Assembly (NCBI GenBank): GCA_039707655.1
Contig: CM077664.1
Coordinates: 23,734,781 to 23,798,780 of the forward strand
DNA from: Elymus sibiricus
Taxonomy: Eukaryota > Streptophyta > Magnoliopsida > Poales > Poaceae
Length of the DNA stretch: 64,000 nt
Direction: 5' to 3'
The notes beneath the pieces were generated by a model. The model was not told where the DNA came from and did no database searches. It saw nothing but the letters and a program-made list of their open reading frames with translations. The position numbers and the translations under genes were made by a program. Below, piece after piece: positions 11,394-22,610 of this stretch (position 1 is the first letter of the stretch; every line of letters starts with the position of its first letter).

Positions 11394-11890
11394 GACCTCT
11401 CCAAACCCACTTTATAAAAAAATTCATAAGATTGAACACTCTCCAAATGTGTGGGATTATTTTTACTTAAAGTTAACGCTCTTCCAAACCCACTTTCAAT
11501 ATTATTGCAAACATTTTTATCAATATCATATTCATCATGAGACTTAAATAAATTTTCAAGATCATAAGAAATATTATCACCCCAATCATGATCATTGCAA
11601 TAAGTAGTAGACATAACAAAATTATCGTCCCCAAGCTTGTAGTTTTGCATATTATTAGCACAATTGACATTAATAGAATTTATAATAACATTATTGCAAT
11701 CATGCTTTTCATTGAAGGAGCTATCATGAATCACTTTATAAATTTCTTCTTTCAACACTTCATCATAATTTTCCGGTTCATAATTTTCAAGCAAAACTTC
11801 ATAGAGATAATCAAGTGCACTCAACTCACTAGCAATTGGTTCATCATAATTGGATCTTTTAAAAAGATTAGCAAGTGGATGAGTATCCAT
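11390..11890 (-). CDS. Accessory ORF of element A, N-terminal part (frame 1), unknown function
   Basis: This is a 166-residue acidic, Asn/Asp/Glu-rich frame starting at ATG 11890 (MDTHPLANLFKRSNY). It sits where gag starts in element B, after a leader nearly the same as B's. Residues 32-95 (LLENYEPENYDEVLKEE, KHDCNN, NMQNYKLGDD) align with FLENDGAENCAQLIEEE, EHDCNV and DMQSHKLRD in element C. Two ESGFG-type motifs (IESGFGRALTL and, after a frame change, SGFGEV) match the start of the protease frame in B (KSGFGEVKTL). No Retrotrans_gag signature or zinc knuckle is visible. It could be a remnant of the gag-pro linker expanded into an accessory protein. It is complete except for the frameshift at its end. 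Confidence 0.65.
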   Translation of the reverse strand: MDTHPLANLFKRSNYDEPIASELSALDYLYEVLLENYEPENYDEVLKEEIYKVIHDSSFNEKHDCNNVIINSINVNCANNMQNYKLGDDNFVMSTTYCNDHDWGDNISYDLENLFKSHDEYDIDKNVCNNIESGFGRALTLSKNNPTHLESVQSYEFFYKVGLERS

Positions 11891-12133
11891 ATCAATAGAT
11901 TTCTAGCAAGCGAAGATGCAAGCAAATAGAAGGCACATGGCACACAAGCAAAGATAGCAAACGAGCAAAAACGGAAAATATTTTTGTATTTTTGTAAAAA
12001 CTTTTTAGAAGTGGGGGAGATGAAAACGAGAGGCAAAGGCAAATAAAATAAATGCAAGGGGATGAAAGTTTATGCGTAGGTACTTGATAGATGTTGATGA
12101 TGTCTCCCCGGCAACGGCGCCAGAAATTCTTCC
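11891..12133 (-). other. 5' leader of element A
   Basis: This stretch lies between the 5' LTR and the ATG. It aligns with the leader of B at 35907-36118, including a shared CTCCCCCACTTCTAAAA and a run of AAAATACAAAAAT. That similarity confirms that A and B belong to one family although their ORFs differ. Confidence 0.75.
12105..12122 (-). other. Primer binding site of A (tRNA-Asp type)
   Basis: The minus strand reads TGGCGCCGTTGCCGGGGA, eleven bases inside the 5' LTR end. This matches the complement of the 3' end of plant tRNA-Asp, a primer used by several plant Gypsy lineages including Athila. A gap of this size between LTR and primer site is shared by B and C. Confidence 0.85.
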
Positions 12134-13699
12134 TGCTACTTGTGAGCTGCGTTGGGATTTCCCCGAAGAGGAGGGGATGATGCAGTACAGTAGAGATAAG
12201 TATTTCCCTCAATTATAAAACCAAGGTTATCAATCCAGTAGGAGAATCACGCAACAACTCGTTAGCAATACCTGCACACAAAACAACAAATCCTCGCACC
12301 CAACGCTTACAAGGGGTTGTCAATCCCTTGGCGATTAATTGCAAAGATTAAATTGTATGGTAATAGATAGATAGATCGAACAAAAATACAAAACAAAATA
12401 AGTAAAGTAAAATTGCAGCAAGGTATTTTTAGGATTTTCAATATATGATTAAGGTAGACCCGGGGGCCATAGTTTTCACTAGAGTCTTCTCTCTTGAAAA
12501 TAGCATACGGTGGGTGAACAAATTACTGTTGGGCAATTGATAGAAAAAGCAAATAATCATGATGATATCCAATGCAATGATCATGTATATAGGCATCACG
12601 TCCGAGACAAGTAGACCGAAACGATTCTGCATCTACTACTATTACTCCACACATCGACCGCTATGCAGCATGCATCTAGAGTATTAAGTTCATAAAGAAC
12701 GGAGTGACACCTTAAGCAAGATGACATGATGTAGACAAAGTAAACTCACGCATGAATAAACCCCATCTTCTTAACCTTAATAGCAACGATACATACGTGT
12801 CATGTCCCTTTCTGTCATTGGGATTGAGCACCGCAAGATCGTACCCATTACAAAACACCTCTCCCATTACAAGATAAATCAATCTAGTTGGCCAAACCAA
12901 ATCAATAGATCGGAGAGAAATACGAAGCTATAACAATCATGCATAAAAGAGTTCAGAGAAGACTCAAATAATATTCATGGATAATCTGATCATAAACTCA
13001 CAATTCATCGAATCCCAACAAACACACCGCAAAAAGTGATTACATCGGATAGAACTCCAAGAACATCGAGGAGAACATTGTATTGAAGATCAAAAAGAGA
13101 GAAGAAGCAATCTAGCTACTAACTATGGACCCGAAGATCTGTGTTAAACTACTCACGCATCATCGGAAGGGCAGCAAGATTGATGTAGAGCCCCTCCGTG
13201 ATCGAATCCCCCTCCGGCAGAGTGCCGGAAAAGGCCTCCAGATGAGATCTCTCGAGAACAGGAAGTTGCGGCGGCGGAAAAATTATTTCGTGGACTCCTC
13301 TGTTGGTTTCCCGATTTTAGAGAATTTATAGAGGTGGAATTAGGTCAAACGGAGCAGAGGTGGGCCCACGAGGCACCAGGGCGCGCCACCCCCCTGGGGC
13401 GCGCCCTGGTGGCTCGTGGCCACCTCCTCTGTCTTCTGTCCCTCTCCCGAAGCTTCTAGTGTCTCTTATGTCCAGAAAAAAATCTCCAAAAAGTTTCGTG
13501 GCATTTGGACTTCGTTTGGTACTGATATTTTGGAAAACAAAAAACAGGCAAAAAACAGCAACTAGCAGTGGGCACTAAGTTAATAGGTTAGTCCCAAAAA
13601 ATTATATATAATTGCTTGTAAATGTTTATAAAATATCCAAGATTGATATTATAATAGCATGGAACAATCAAAAATTATATATACGTTGGAGACGTATCA
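12134..13699 (-). repeat. Element A 5' LTR
   Basis: It runs from TGCTACTTGTGAGCTGCG to GACGTATCA on the plus strand and is followed by TSD TAAGC (13700-13704). The GC-rich hairpin lies at about 13368-13387 and 13397-13419. It pairs with the copy at 6988-8552. Confidence 0.92.
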
Positions 13700-13984
13700 T
13701 AAGCCGACGGACATCCCCCCACAGTCGTAACGGTCGATGCATCGCGGAAGTCGTGGCTGAAGTGAAAACCAACGAGAGTGCTCAAGTAAGGCAGTAGACC
13801 TTTGTGCCGATGTCGATGTAGCCGAGAGCGTAGGGTGGTGTAGCCGTGGTCGAGGTAGCCATTGTCTAGGGACGCCGTGGTCGATGTCGAGTCGGGGTGG
13901 CCGATGCCGAGGTAGTCGCCGTGGAGCCGCGGGTGCAAGGAGGCGCCGAGTTAGTCATGGGCACTCGAAGTGGTGCGCCGAGAA

Positions 13985-14190
13985 GAAGCTGTTGACGAGG
14001 CATCGCGCTGGGTTTGCCAAGTTTGGGGACACGTTGTGGGCAAAGGCATGCGTCGGTGTTGCCAGCACCGGGCATGGGTAGATGGACGAAGTCGATGTTG
14101 ACGAGGTGCCGCACTAGGCTTGGCAGGCCCGGAGATATGTCGTGGACGAAGGCACACATCAGTGTTGCCAGCACCGGGCATGCGTAGACA
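13985..14190. repeat. Two-copy repeat in F interior
   Basis: The phrase GTGTTGCCAGCACCGGGCAT occurs near 14055 and 14162, about 107 bp apart, each preceded by a related CGTGG(G/A)C(A/G)AAGGC stretch. It is an imperfect tandem duplication. Confidence 0.7.
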
Positions 14191-14604
14191 GGGACCAACA
14201 TGAGCTGTACGCCATGTCGAGGGGGCTAGCGGAGAAGGACTCGACGACGGTTGCGGCGCCAATCGGCGTGGGGCTGATGTCGCCTGCGGTGGTCGGAGTA
14301 GATAAAGTGGCCGGGGAAGATGACGGCGACGCTGGCAATGAACTGGTGTTGGACGAAGATGAAGAGGTGGAAGGCGACAGCAGCGATGGCGGCTACAGGG
14401 GTAGTGGCCGCAGCGTCGGTGGAAGAGCAGTGGCGACGGCGGCCTGAGGAGAAGACGGCGGCGGCTAGATTAGGAGCGCGGCAGCGGTGCTCGAAGTAGG
14501 CGAGGAGAACTCGACAGCGTGACAAATACCGGCGCGAACAGTGACGTTCCCGCACCTAGGGAGGCGGCGCGGCGCATACCACGTAGAAGTCGACGCGCAG
14601 GAAC

Positions 14605-14900
14605 GGCGGAGTGGACCGCGTGCCGCGCGCGCTACGGCCCCAAGGGGCGACGCAGCGGCATCACGAGGGTCGATGCAGTCGCGGGATGGCCTCGGGGCGA
14701 CGGCGTCGACCGCGTGCCGCGACTCTACGACCCGAAGGGCGACGCAACGGCAACACGCGGGTCGGTGCAGCCGCGGAGGCGGCCTTGGGGTGACGGCGTG
14801 GACCACGTGCCGCGGCGCTACGGCCTGAAGGGCAACGCAACTGCAGCGCGCGGGTCGGGGCAACCGCGGGGTCGGCCTCGGGGTGGCGGTGCTGCGGCCC
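14605..14900. repeat. 93-bp tandem repeat in F interior, about three copies
   Basis: CTACGGCCCCAAGGGGCGAC (14632), CTACGACCCGAAGGGCGACG (14725) and CTACGGCCTGAAGGGCAACG (14818) are spaced exactly 93 bp. Each is preceded by GT(G/C)GACC(G/A)CGTGCCGCG. The period is 31 codons, so every frame through it gives a repeated peptide. Confidence 0.85.
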
Positions 14901-15512
14901 GATGGACGACGCAGCGACAACTCGTTGCTCGATCGCGTGCTCTTGGCTGATGAAACCGATTGCTCGCGAGTCGGACTAGCTGCTTGGTCGGCGACGCATG
15001 GGACAATACCGCAGCTAGCTTGGCTACATCCCGCTGCGCGGAAAGGCTGAGACACGTACAGACGTGAGTAGCCAAACTACACGCAAACAGCCAAGACTTG
15101 TGCTGGCCGTACCACGCCTGCGTGGACGAGGCCGGCGCAGGACCGCGCCAGCGGCCGCTGTACCAGCGCACCTGACGCGCACCAGTGAAGCCCGGTGGCA
15201 GCCGATCCAGTCGGAGGCGACCAAGAAGTTGATGATGCAGACGCGTGTTGATGACGAACGGCAGCAAGCGACTCAAACCGATAGTAGATCGGAAAACAAA
15301 AAAAAAAAAGACACCGATCAAAACGACTAGCGAGAGAGAAAAATCCGGATCAACCGATCGGGAAAAAGACTCTCTAGAGCAGCCGATCAACACAATCGGC
15401 GGACAAACGCTAGGTACAGGCTGCGCGGCCCCCGGTGGCGATCATGGAGATCGACCGCCCCGGGGGCGGCGTGGTGCGGAAGCGGCGGCGGCTAGGGTTG
15501 TGGATCGGGGTT

Positions 15513-15524
15513 AGACTGATACCA
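15513..15524 (-). other. Primer binding site of F (tRNA-iMet type)
   Basis: The minus strand reads TGGTATCAGTCT directly after the right LTR. The first nine bases fit the initiator-Met tRNA primer site normal for Copia elements; the last bases depart from TGGTATCAGAGC. Confidence 0.75.
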
Positions 15525-15673
15525 TATAGAAGGAATATTGGTGTAATCGATGTTTTATCGCTTGAGCCTCGTAGGCGTATATATAACAGTACATGATCAA
15601 TTTGGAGTACAAAACAACGTTGAAATAAATCCTACTCTATCCTATATTTCCTAACTAATCACTATACTCAACA
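15525..15673 (-). repeat. Element F 5' LTR
   Basis: It matches 6773-6923. The outer end is ACTCAACA followed by TSD ATATA. The inner end is TATAG rather than TGTAG, a decayed terminal dinucleotide. Confidence 0.82.
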
Positions 15674-17105
15674 ATATAGATCGATGGAAGGCGCTGCAAT
15701 CGAGCCAATGGAGGGTCAGACTGGATGAGGAAATAAATTGTTACCTAAAATCATCAATCAGTTGCAGACGTAGAAACTTTTCATTTACAAACTGGATTCT
15801 GCAAACTTAGTTCACTAATAGCTGCACAGAGTTCAAACACTGCCCTAGCATGCGATGCACACGGAGCCAAATCGCAGTTACAAGAGCTTATTATAAATTT
15901 TACCGGAACCTAACATAAATAGATACTACAACCGTAGAGTCACTGGATCTATATCTACAGAGGACACTATCCTAACATCATATGCTCTCATATTGTCGAT
16001 ATAAACCATCAATATTCAGATTCAATTCTGTACTAAATCTACAACAATTTAAAGAAAGCATCATATGAAGGTGTTCTTTCTTTGGTGTTTAATATCTATA
16101 TGTTGACAATGCAACATAAAAGCAGAGATTAAGAAGGATGCTTGCAATAATACTATACAACTTTGGCTATTAATACATAGAGAAATATAAATTATTCAGG
16201 TAAAAATGTATCATTTTATACATTCAGGGTATTTTCAATAATATTATTTGGTATGGACAAATATGTGTACTTCAAAAATCTAAAACGAAAATTACATATA
16301 TAGGGACACTAGGCGCACAATTGCGCAGGTCCTCCCGCTGGTTATCTCTTAATCAAGGGAAGAAAAATCAGGTTCAACTATATATACTTGAAATCACCGG
16401 CGGTCCTAATATTTTTCTCCAAGAATTATCCACAAACTAATCATTTCTCCAAGAATTTCACATAAATAAGCAAGCAGATACTATTGAACAAAATACAAGC
16501 AGTCTGGGGTCCTTGCCAACATAAGGTATCAAAAGAGATGTGTCTTTACTGGAGGAAGAAGGATAAGAGACAGAGAGCTGAGTTCCTCCGCTTCGATATT
16601 GTAGGATATAGATCGATGGAAGACGCTGCAACCGAGCCTTTGGAGGATCAGATTGGATGAAGAAATAAGATGTTACCTAAAATCATCAACCAGTTGGAGA
16701 TATAGAAACTTTTTTTTACAAACAGAATTCTGCCAACATAGTTAAATAATAACTGCACAGAGTTCTAACACTGCCATAGCACACAATGCGCATGGCGCCA
16801 GATCGCAGTTACATGAGCTTATTACAAATAGCCATGCCCAGCTAGCAAGACCGAAATTATATTATAACCACGCGAAACTAAAAATATCGATCTAGACGTA
16901 CTGTACGACACAGAACGCGCCAAGACATGAGGGGCACATAGAAGGCCAATTTAAATATCGGAACCTAACATAAATACGTACAAAACCGTAGAATCACTGG
17001 ATCTATATCTAGACAGGACACTACCTTAATATCATATGTTCTAATATTCGCGATATAAACCATCAATAGTTAGATTTATTTCTGTACTGAATCTACAACA
17101 ATTCA
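15674..17105. repeat. Module beta, two diverged copies in tandem
   Basis: The sequence from ATAGATCGATGGAAGGCGCT (15677) to about 16060 is repeated from 16611 to about 17110, including GGAACCTAACATAAATA and ATATAAACCATCAATA. The second copy breaks off within CAAAGAAAG at about 17112 and joins module alpha directly, which looks like a deletion junction. No gene is seen. Confidence 0.6.
15900..16330 (-). repeat. Arm of a long inverted repeat (partner 38920-39260)
   Basis: ATCATTTTATACATTCAGGG near 16210 is the reverse complement of CCCTGAATGTATAAAATGAT near 38970. The relation extends over a few hundred bases with many changes and small gaps, including GTGTACTTCAAAAATCTAAA against TTTAGATTTTGAAGTACAC. 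The partner lies about 22 kb away across elements C and B. Confidence 0.65.
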
Positions 17106-17440
17106 AAGAAAGAATGTGAATTCATTTTTAAAAAAAGTTCACGCCTTCTTAAAAAAATGTTGTTACCATTCAACAATAAATGGTGACAATTTGAAAAAGT
17201 GTTCCTTACATTTTCGAAAAAATATTCACCAAATGTTCATAACATATAAAAAATGTTCATAGATTTGCAAAAGCTTCATGACATTTGGAAATACATTCTT
17301 ACCATTTAATAATAAACTTTCACAATTTAAAAATTATTCATGAAAATTTTAAATAGTGTATATGAAATGTAAAAAGCATTTCACACAGTTTTGAAAAAAA
17401 AGTTCATGAAGGATTGGATAGCATGATATTATGTAGCGCA
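17106..17440. repeat. Module alpha, copy 3 (5' truncated)
   Basis: It begins inside the module at AATGTGAATTCATTTTT and runs to GAAGGATTGGATAGCATGAT. The first half found in other copies is missing. Confidence 0.65.
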
Positions 17441-18420
17441 TGAACTAGCAAAACTTGCAATTAGTGTAGTGCATGAACTAGTGATTTTCCTCATGTGTTA
17501 TTTGAGCACACACCTCGTGATACAAATAGTGTAGGGCATGAACTAGCAAAACTTGCTACTCCTAGTACTAGTACCCCTAGCTAGTTCGGTTTGGATGGAC
17601 GAGGCACCTATTTCTTTGATTCCTATGCTTGTAAAGGATTTAACCCTTATCACTGATCAACAAAGAGGTGCTTGAAGTGTAAAAAAAAAGGCATAGGAAT
17701 GCTCTACGCTCTTCCTTTCTCAAAAAAAGAAAAAAAACAGAAAGTTAGCATACAACCATATTTACCCAGATCTGGTGCAAGCACGGGATCTTCCTTACCA
17801 GTCGAGCATGGCCTCGAGGGAGGGATGGGCCGGGGCAGGAGGATCGGAGAGGTGGCTCTGCAAGCGGGAGAAGGAGGGGGAGGGCGCGCTGCAAGCACGC
17901 GAATTAATGGAGGATTATGAATCTGATCCAGAGATCATGCCGGGGGGGGGGGGGGGGGGGGGGACTGAAGGGGGGAAGAGAGCGTGTGTTCCAGCAGCAG
18001 GGTATTTCCTTGTGATCTCCGATGGATCAGTCGGCTTAGAGTAGCCGGCCGTTACCATTTCCGTCAGCAGGTCAGGTGTCGCGCATGTTCCTTCCTTCCT
18101 CGGCTGCATGCAGGTTTGACCTCCCTCCTCCGCGATCTGCAGGTGATCCTCTCCTGCCAGGTACTACATGATGTTGTCCGTCCGTCCTCCAACAGGAAAT
18201 GCTAGCTTCACTGCAGAAGCATCCCAGCTTGTGAAATTTATCGATGACGATGGCATGTGCCGTGGCCGTGGTGTCCCCAGGCGTGACTCCTGCAGCCACA
18301 CCTGCATGCCGATATCGATCACTTCCACAGCGAGAACCTTTACCACGACGATTGCGACAATGTGTCTGCTGCCTGATTGGAGCTCCCCTTCCTCATCACC
18401 AGCGCGATAACTGATACTTG
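17441..18420. repeat. Module gamma, copy 3
   Basis: This is a full-length gamma copy with GCTAGTTCGGTTTGGATGG, the GC-rich leader-like part and the GAAATGCTAGCTTCACTGCA tail. On the minus strand a GTAAGG donor-like site is at about 17793-17798. A pure G run of 22 lies at 17942-17963. Confidence 0.62.
17942..17963. repeat. Poly(G) run of 22
   Basis: This is an uninterrupted G tract inside module gamma. The same site holds mixed G/T (3241-3266) or ordinary sequence (near 22128) in other copies, and a second G22 run at 32527-32548. Confidence 0.95.
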
Positions 18421-19030
18421 AAAGTTTTTCAGATCATGTAGTGTCAAATATTGATCTAAAAGGATCGTACCCATTGAAAATTTGTTTGTGTCATTTACTT
18501 ACTAGTATTTGAGAGTTGCACCAAGGGGAGGCCGACTACCTCTGGCACATGAGCGATCCACGACCATCAGTAAATCACGGATCTCGGATACAAGTGGAAC
18601 AACGACTGTAGAAGAAATTCTATATCATGTAAAATCTCGGCTAAAGCCTGCAACTACTTTTTAATTTGAGAGTTTCTAATCTCGGGTGTACTACAGCCGA
18701 GTTGTTCAAAAATAAAAAAATAAACATTATCAAACAACATCCAGAAACAGTGCCCCTATGAGCTCCCATAGCCCCTCGTGTCTCCGGTAGGCACGTCAAC
18801 AGGTTAGGATGGGCATCTGTCCATGGAGACCACATCACGACGTTGAGGATCCTGATGAGTATGGACGGTCAAGATAGCAGGGCTCCTACGCATATGCTGT
18901 CTCAAATATTACCACTGACAAAATAAATCGCTGTGAAATTAATGCGAAAAAAACCAATGAAATATGTAACACTAAAGAAAACAAAATTTGTTGCACGAAT
19001 CAATTTCTTCATCGACATTCAGACTAATTT
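18421..19030. other. Spacer without recognisable gene
   Basis: This is a mixed-composition stretch, unique within the window. I see no conserved ORF, terminal repeat or RNA gene. The 61-65 codon frames here are not supported. Confidence 0.5.
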
Positions 19031-19898
19031 GCCTTTGCCTTTGTCCACAGTTTCACTTCTGTTGTAGTGGAAATGGTGAACCCTACCATCAAGTTTTCAC
19101 GTTGTTGTCTACCTCAAGAGCTTCGAATGTTATTTATATTTTTTCACCAACTGATTTTTATATTACACGATGAACACTTCTAAAAAAATGAAGAACATTT
19201 TTTATATACACAATGAACATTTTTTAGTATAATATGACCACTTTTAGAAGTGTAACAAAAACTATTTAGAATTTTTTTACTAAAATCAACAAAAACAATT
19301 AACATTACTATACATTTGTTCATGCAGTTTAAATCAGTCTTTCCACAACCAACGAAAATGTTCATGATATATTACAGAATGTGAATTCATTTAGAAAAAA
19401 ACATTCATAACATTTAAAAAAATGTTCTTGCCATTCAACAATAAATGGTCACAATTTTAGAAAGTGATCCTTACATTTTTAGAAAAATGTTCATCAAAGG
19501 TTCATAACATATAAAAATGCTCATAGATTTAGAAAAGCTTCACGAAATTTTAAAAGACGTTCTTACCACTTAAAAACAATTTTGTACAATTTAAAAATTA
19601 CTCATGTCAATTTTAAAAAGTATTCAGGAAATGTAAAAAATATTTCACATAGTTTGAAAAAAAATGTTCATGAAGAATTCGATAGCACGATGTGGGGGGA
19701 GGAACTGAAGGAGAGCGTTCCAGCAAGCGAGGTTCCATCTGATAGATATCCGATGGATCGGCTTGATTAGCCGGCCATTTCCAATGGTTGCTGACCCATG
19801 TCAGCACATGTTCCTTCCTCACGTCTTTTTTAAACCATATGGAACTCAATTGTAAAACCGAAATTCATTGCTCGACCTTGAGCTATTGATAAAGCTTA
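19031..19898. repeat. Composite module zeta, copy 1 (diverged alpha plus gamma tail)
   Basis: It starts with GCCTTTGCCTTTGTCCACAG, continues as a diverged alpha (19150-19690), then jumps to a short gamma tail (GGAACTGAAG...GATATCCGATGGATCGGCTT) and ends with CCAAATTCATTGCTCGAC-like text. The copy at 31905-32740 has the same unusual order, so the rearrangement came before the duplication. Confidence 0.62.
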
Positions 19899-20475
19899 TT
19901 ATAAGTTTAAACGGAGACATGGACATACATTTATTAATAAACACATAATAATGATGCATACCGTATTTGTCACCACTTGAAGCCTAAACTTGATTATTCT
20001 AAAAAGATTTCTTGAAATGATTCTTATAAAAATCATTAAATGAAGGATCAACAACAGTATAACTTTATGGGTGGTCCTCTTCATTTTGAAATCTTTGTTA
20101 CTACCAGAGCCATTCGCTTCATGAACGCTCTTTACTTCGACTGTTTTACTTCTTATCTTCTTCAGCTTATCAGTCAAACTGCTCTTCGCCTGTTCAATCA
20201 AGTTTTTCAGCATTTGAGCCTTAGGAATGGTCTTAGTTAGGCTGATGATCGTAGGAGGTTACACCGTAGATTTTGCTGATTAGAAATTTTGCTTATTTTT
20301 CCTTGCCCTGGAAGCAGCAGGTTTGGCACCAAGAGTTGCACTTGCCTTGCTTGATCCAGATGTCATCTCCTTCTTTATAACTAATTTCCTCATTTGGTCA
20401 TACAACACCCTATTAATTTTATCCTACAAGATGGTCCATGCTTTTTCGACCATCTAGAAATCACTCGGAGCACCA
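19899..20475 (-). pseudogene. Module delta, longest copy 1: decayed coding block of unknown family
   Basis: On the minus strand, with stops and frame changes, the order is VLYDQMRKLVIKKEMTSGSS, KPAASRARKNKQN, LTDKLKKIRSKTVEVKS and HEANGSGSNKD, followed by NDFYKNHFKKS-like text. The copy at 40001-40475 gives SEKLKKMRRKRVEVKSGHE, ANGSGSNKD and VWASNGDKHGMHHGDVF in the same order. Two diverged loci agreeing at the protein level argue for an ancestral reading frame. The composition is basic and Ser/Lys-rich. I do not recognise it; a decayed transposase or a captured host exon are both possible. Confidence 0.45.
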
Positions 20476-21140
20476 ACTGATATTATTATATTACACGATG
20501 AACACTTTTAGAAAACATGATGACCATTTTTTATATACACAATGAACATTTTTAAATATCACTTTTAGAAAACATGATGACATTTTTTATATACACAGTG
20601 AACATTTTCACATATAATATGATCACCTTTAGAAATATAACAAAAACTATTTAGAATTTCTTAATAAAAATGTCCAATTTATATCTACACATTTTTTTAC
20701 GCAGCTTAAACAAGTTTTTCCGCAGCTAATGAAAATGTTCATGATATATTAAAGAATGTGAATTCATTTTAAAAAAAAGTTCACGCCTTCTTAAAAAAAA
20801 TGTTCTTACCATTCAACAATAAATGGTGACAATTTGAAAAAGTGGTCCTTACATTTTCAAAAAAAAATCACCAAATGTTCATAACATATAAAAAAATGTT
20901 CATAGATTTATAAAAGTTTCATGACATTTGAAAATACATTCTTACCATTTAATAATATTTTTTCACAATTTAAAAATTAATCATAATTTTTTTTAAAAGT
21001 GTTTATGAGATGTAAGAAACATTTCGCACAGTTTTGAAAAAAAATGTTCATGAAGGATTGGATAGCATGATATTCTTTATGGCATGAACTAGCAAAACTT
21101 GCAATTATTGTAGGGCATGAACTAGTGATTTTCCTCATGT
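20476..21140. repeat. Module alpha, copy 5
   Basis: It contains an internal short duplication, with TTTTATATACACA(A/G)TGAAC occurring twice near 20530 and 20590. From 20612 on it is the direct counterpart of 1625-2160. Confidence 0.65.
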
Positions 21141-21700
21141 GTTATCTGAGCAGTCACCGGCGGTCCTAATATTTTTTGTCCAAGAATTATCCACAAACTA
21201 ATCATTTCTTCAAGAATTTCACATAAATAAGTAAGCAGATACTATTGACAGAGAGATGAGTTCCTCCGCTTTGATTTTGTAGGATAGATCAATGGAAGAC
21301 ACTGCAACCGAGCGTTTGGAGGGTCAGATTGGATGAGGAAATAAGATGTTAACTAAAATCATCAACCAGTTGGAGATATAGAAACTTTTTTTTACAAACA
21401 AAATTCTGCCAACATAGTTAAATAATAACTGCACATTGTTCAAACACTGCTCCGCACACAATGCACATGGCGCCAAATCGCAATTACATGAGCTTATTAT
21501 CAATAACCATGCCCAGCTAGCAAGACCAGAATTATATTATAACCATGTGAAACTTAAAATATTGCCCTACCATCCTGAGATTAAGAAATATGAACACAAT
21601 GAAGACTGGAGGTAGCTAGCTAGATCTTATGGTATTGCTTTTGCGATTTTTGATGATTGATTGATGGCGCATATGGCTTGTGATTTTCCTCAGGTGTTAT
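21141..21700. repeat. Module beta, copy 4
   Basis: This is a direct counterpart of 2161-2800 with a deletion of about 100 bp near 21245, where ACTATTGA joins CAGAGAGATGAG. Confidence 0.65.
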
Positions 21701-22610
21701 CTGAGCACCACACCTCGTGATCATACAAATAGTGTAGGGCATGAACTAGCAAAACTTGCTAGTCCTAGTACTAGCTAGTACCCCTAGCTAGTTCGGTTTG
21801 GATGGATGAGGCACCTATTGCTTTGATCCATATGCTTGTAAAGGATTTAATTAACCCTTATCACTGATAAAAAAAGAGGGGTTTGAAGTGCCCATAAAAA
21901 GAAGTCACAGGAATGCTCTACGCTCTTCCCCAGATCGGCCGCAAGCACGGTGTCTTCCTTACCAGTCGAGCGCGGCTTCGAGGGAGGGGGCAGAAAGGGT
22001 CAGGGAGGTAGCGCTTCAAGCGGGGGAAGGAGGGGGAGGGTCAGCGGCGCTGGCTCGCTGCAAGCACACGGATCAATGGAGGATTACGAGATCTGATCCA
22101 GAGAATATTGGGTAGCAGCACGGGGTGGGGGAGGAACTGAAGGCCGGGAAGAGAGCGAGCGTTATAGTAGCAGCGATTCCATGGGCAGGTTTCCTTGTGA
22201 TCAAGGATGGATCCATCGGCTTAGAGTAGCAGGCCGTTACCATTTCCGTCAGCAAGGTGTCGCACGTGTTCGTCGATCGGCCGCATGCAGGTTTAACCTC
22301 CCTCCTCCGCGATCTGCAGGCAGGCAGGCCCACTGCTGGTCCTCTCCTGCCAGGTACTACGTGATGTTGTCCGTCCGTCCATCCACGTAGCCGTCCTCCA
22401 ACTGGAAATGCTAGCTTCATTGCAGAAGCATCCTAGCTTGTGAAATTTATCGACTACAATGGCATGTGCTGTGGCCGTGGTGTCCCCAAGTGCGACTCTT
22501 GCAGCCACTCCGGCGTGCTGATATCGATCATTGCCATGGCGAGAACCTTTACCACGACGATCGCGACAACGTGTCTGCTGCGCATTGGTGATCGCCCCTT
22601 TTTTTAGACT
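21701..22610. repeat. Module gamma, copy 4
   Basis: This is a direct counterpart of 2801-3760 and the closest relative of copy 1. Its ORF of 75 codons at 21888-22115 resembles the one at 3009-3236 but has no recognisable domain. Confidence 0.62.

Larger units (their letters stand above)
6988..13699 (-). mobile_element. Element A: complete non-autonomous Gypsy-type LTR retrotransposon, minus strand
   Basis: The LTRs are 6988-8552 and 12134-13699, about 1.57 kb each, with TG...CA ends on the minus strand (TGATACGTC to GTAGCA). The perfect TSD is TAAGC. A primer site complementary to the tRNA-Asp 3' end follows the 5' LTR, and a polypurine tract precedes the 3' LTR. The interior is only about 3.6 kb. 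It encodes a conserved acidic ORF and no protease, RT, RNase H or integrase that I can find, so mobilisation would need proteins supplied in trans. The LTRs differ by a few percent by eye. The LTR family is that of element B. Confidence 0.93.
13705..15512 (-). other. GC-rich interior of element F (unrecognised cargo)
   Basis: About 1.8 kb is far richer in G+C and CpG than anything around it. Minus-strand frames of 111-196 codons are open because of composition and tandem repeats; they contain much Arg, Pro, Ala and Cys and no gag or pol motif. One frame (14818-15393) has a hydrophobic stretch, LSLVVLIGVFFFFVF. Candidates are a captured host gene fragment or unusual non-coding filler of a TRIM/LARD-like element. 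I cannot name a product. Confidence 0.45.
6773..15673 (-). mobile_element. Element F: short-LTR, non-autonomous Copia-like element, minus strand, with A nested inside
   Basis: Two related LTRs of about 150 bp (6773-6923 and 15525-15673) flank the element. A perfect 5-bp TSD, ATATA, lies at 6768-6772 and 15674-15678. A tRNA-iMet type primer site (TGGTATCAG on the minus strand) abuts the right LTR, and a purine-rich GCGAGGGGATA abuts the left one, so F runs on the minus strand. Without nested A it is about 2.2 kb, far too short for a full gag-pol. Its interior is GC-rich with no recognisable retroelement domain. Confidence 0.85.

Noticed and set aside
12105..12122. tRNA gene at the tRNA-Asp match
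   Set aside because: Only the 18 bases of a primer binding site are present, next to an LTR end; no cloverleaf can be formed.
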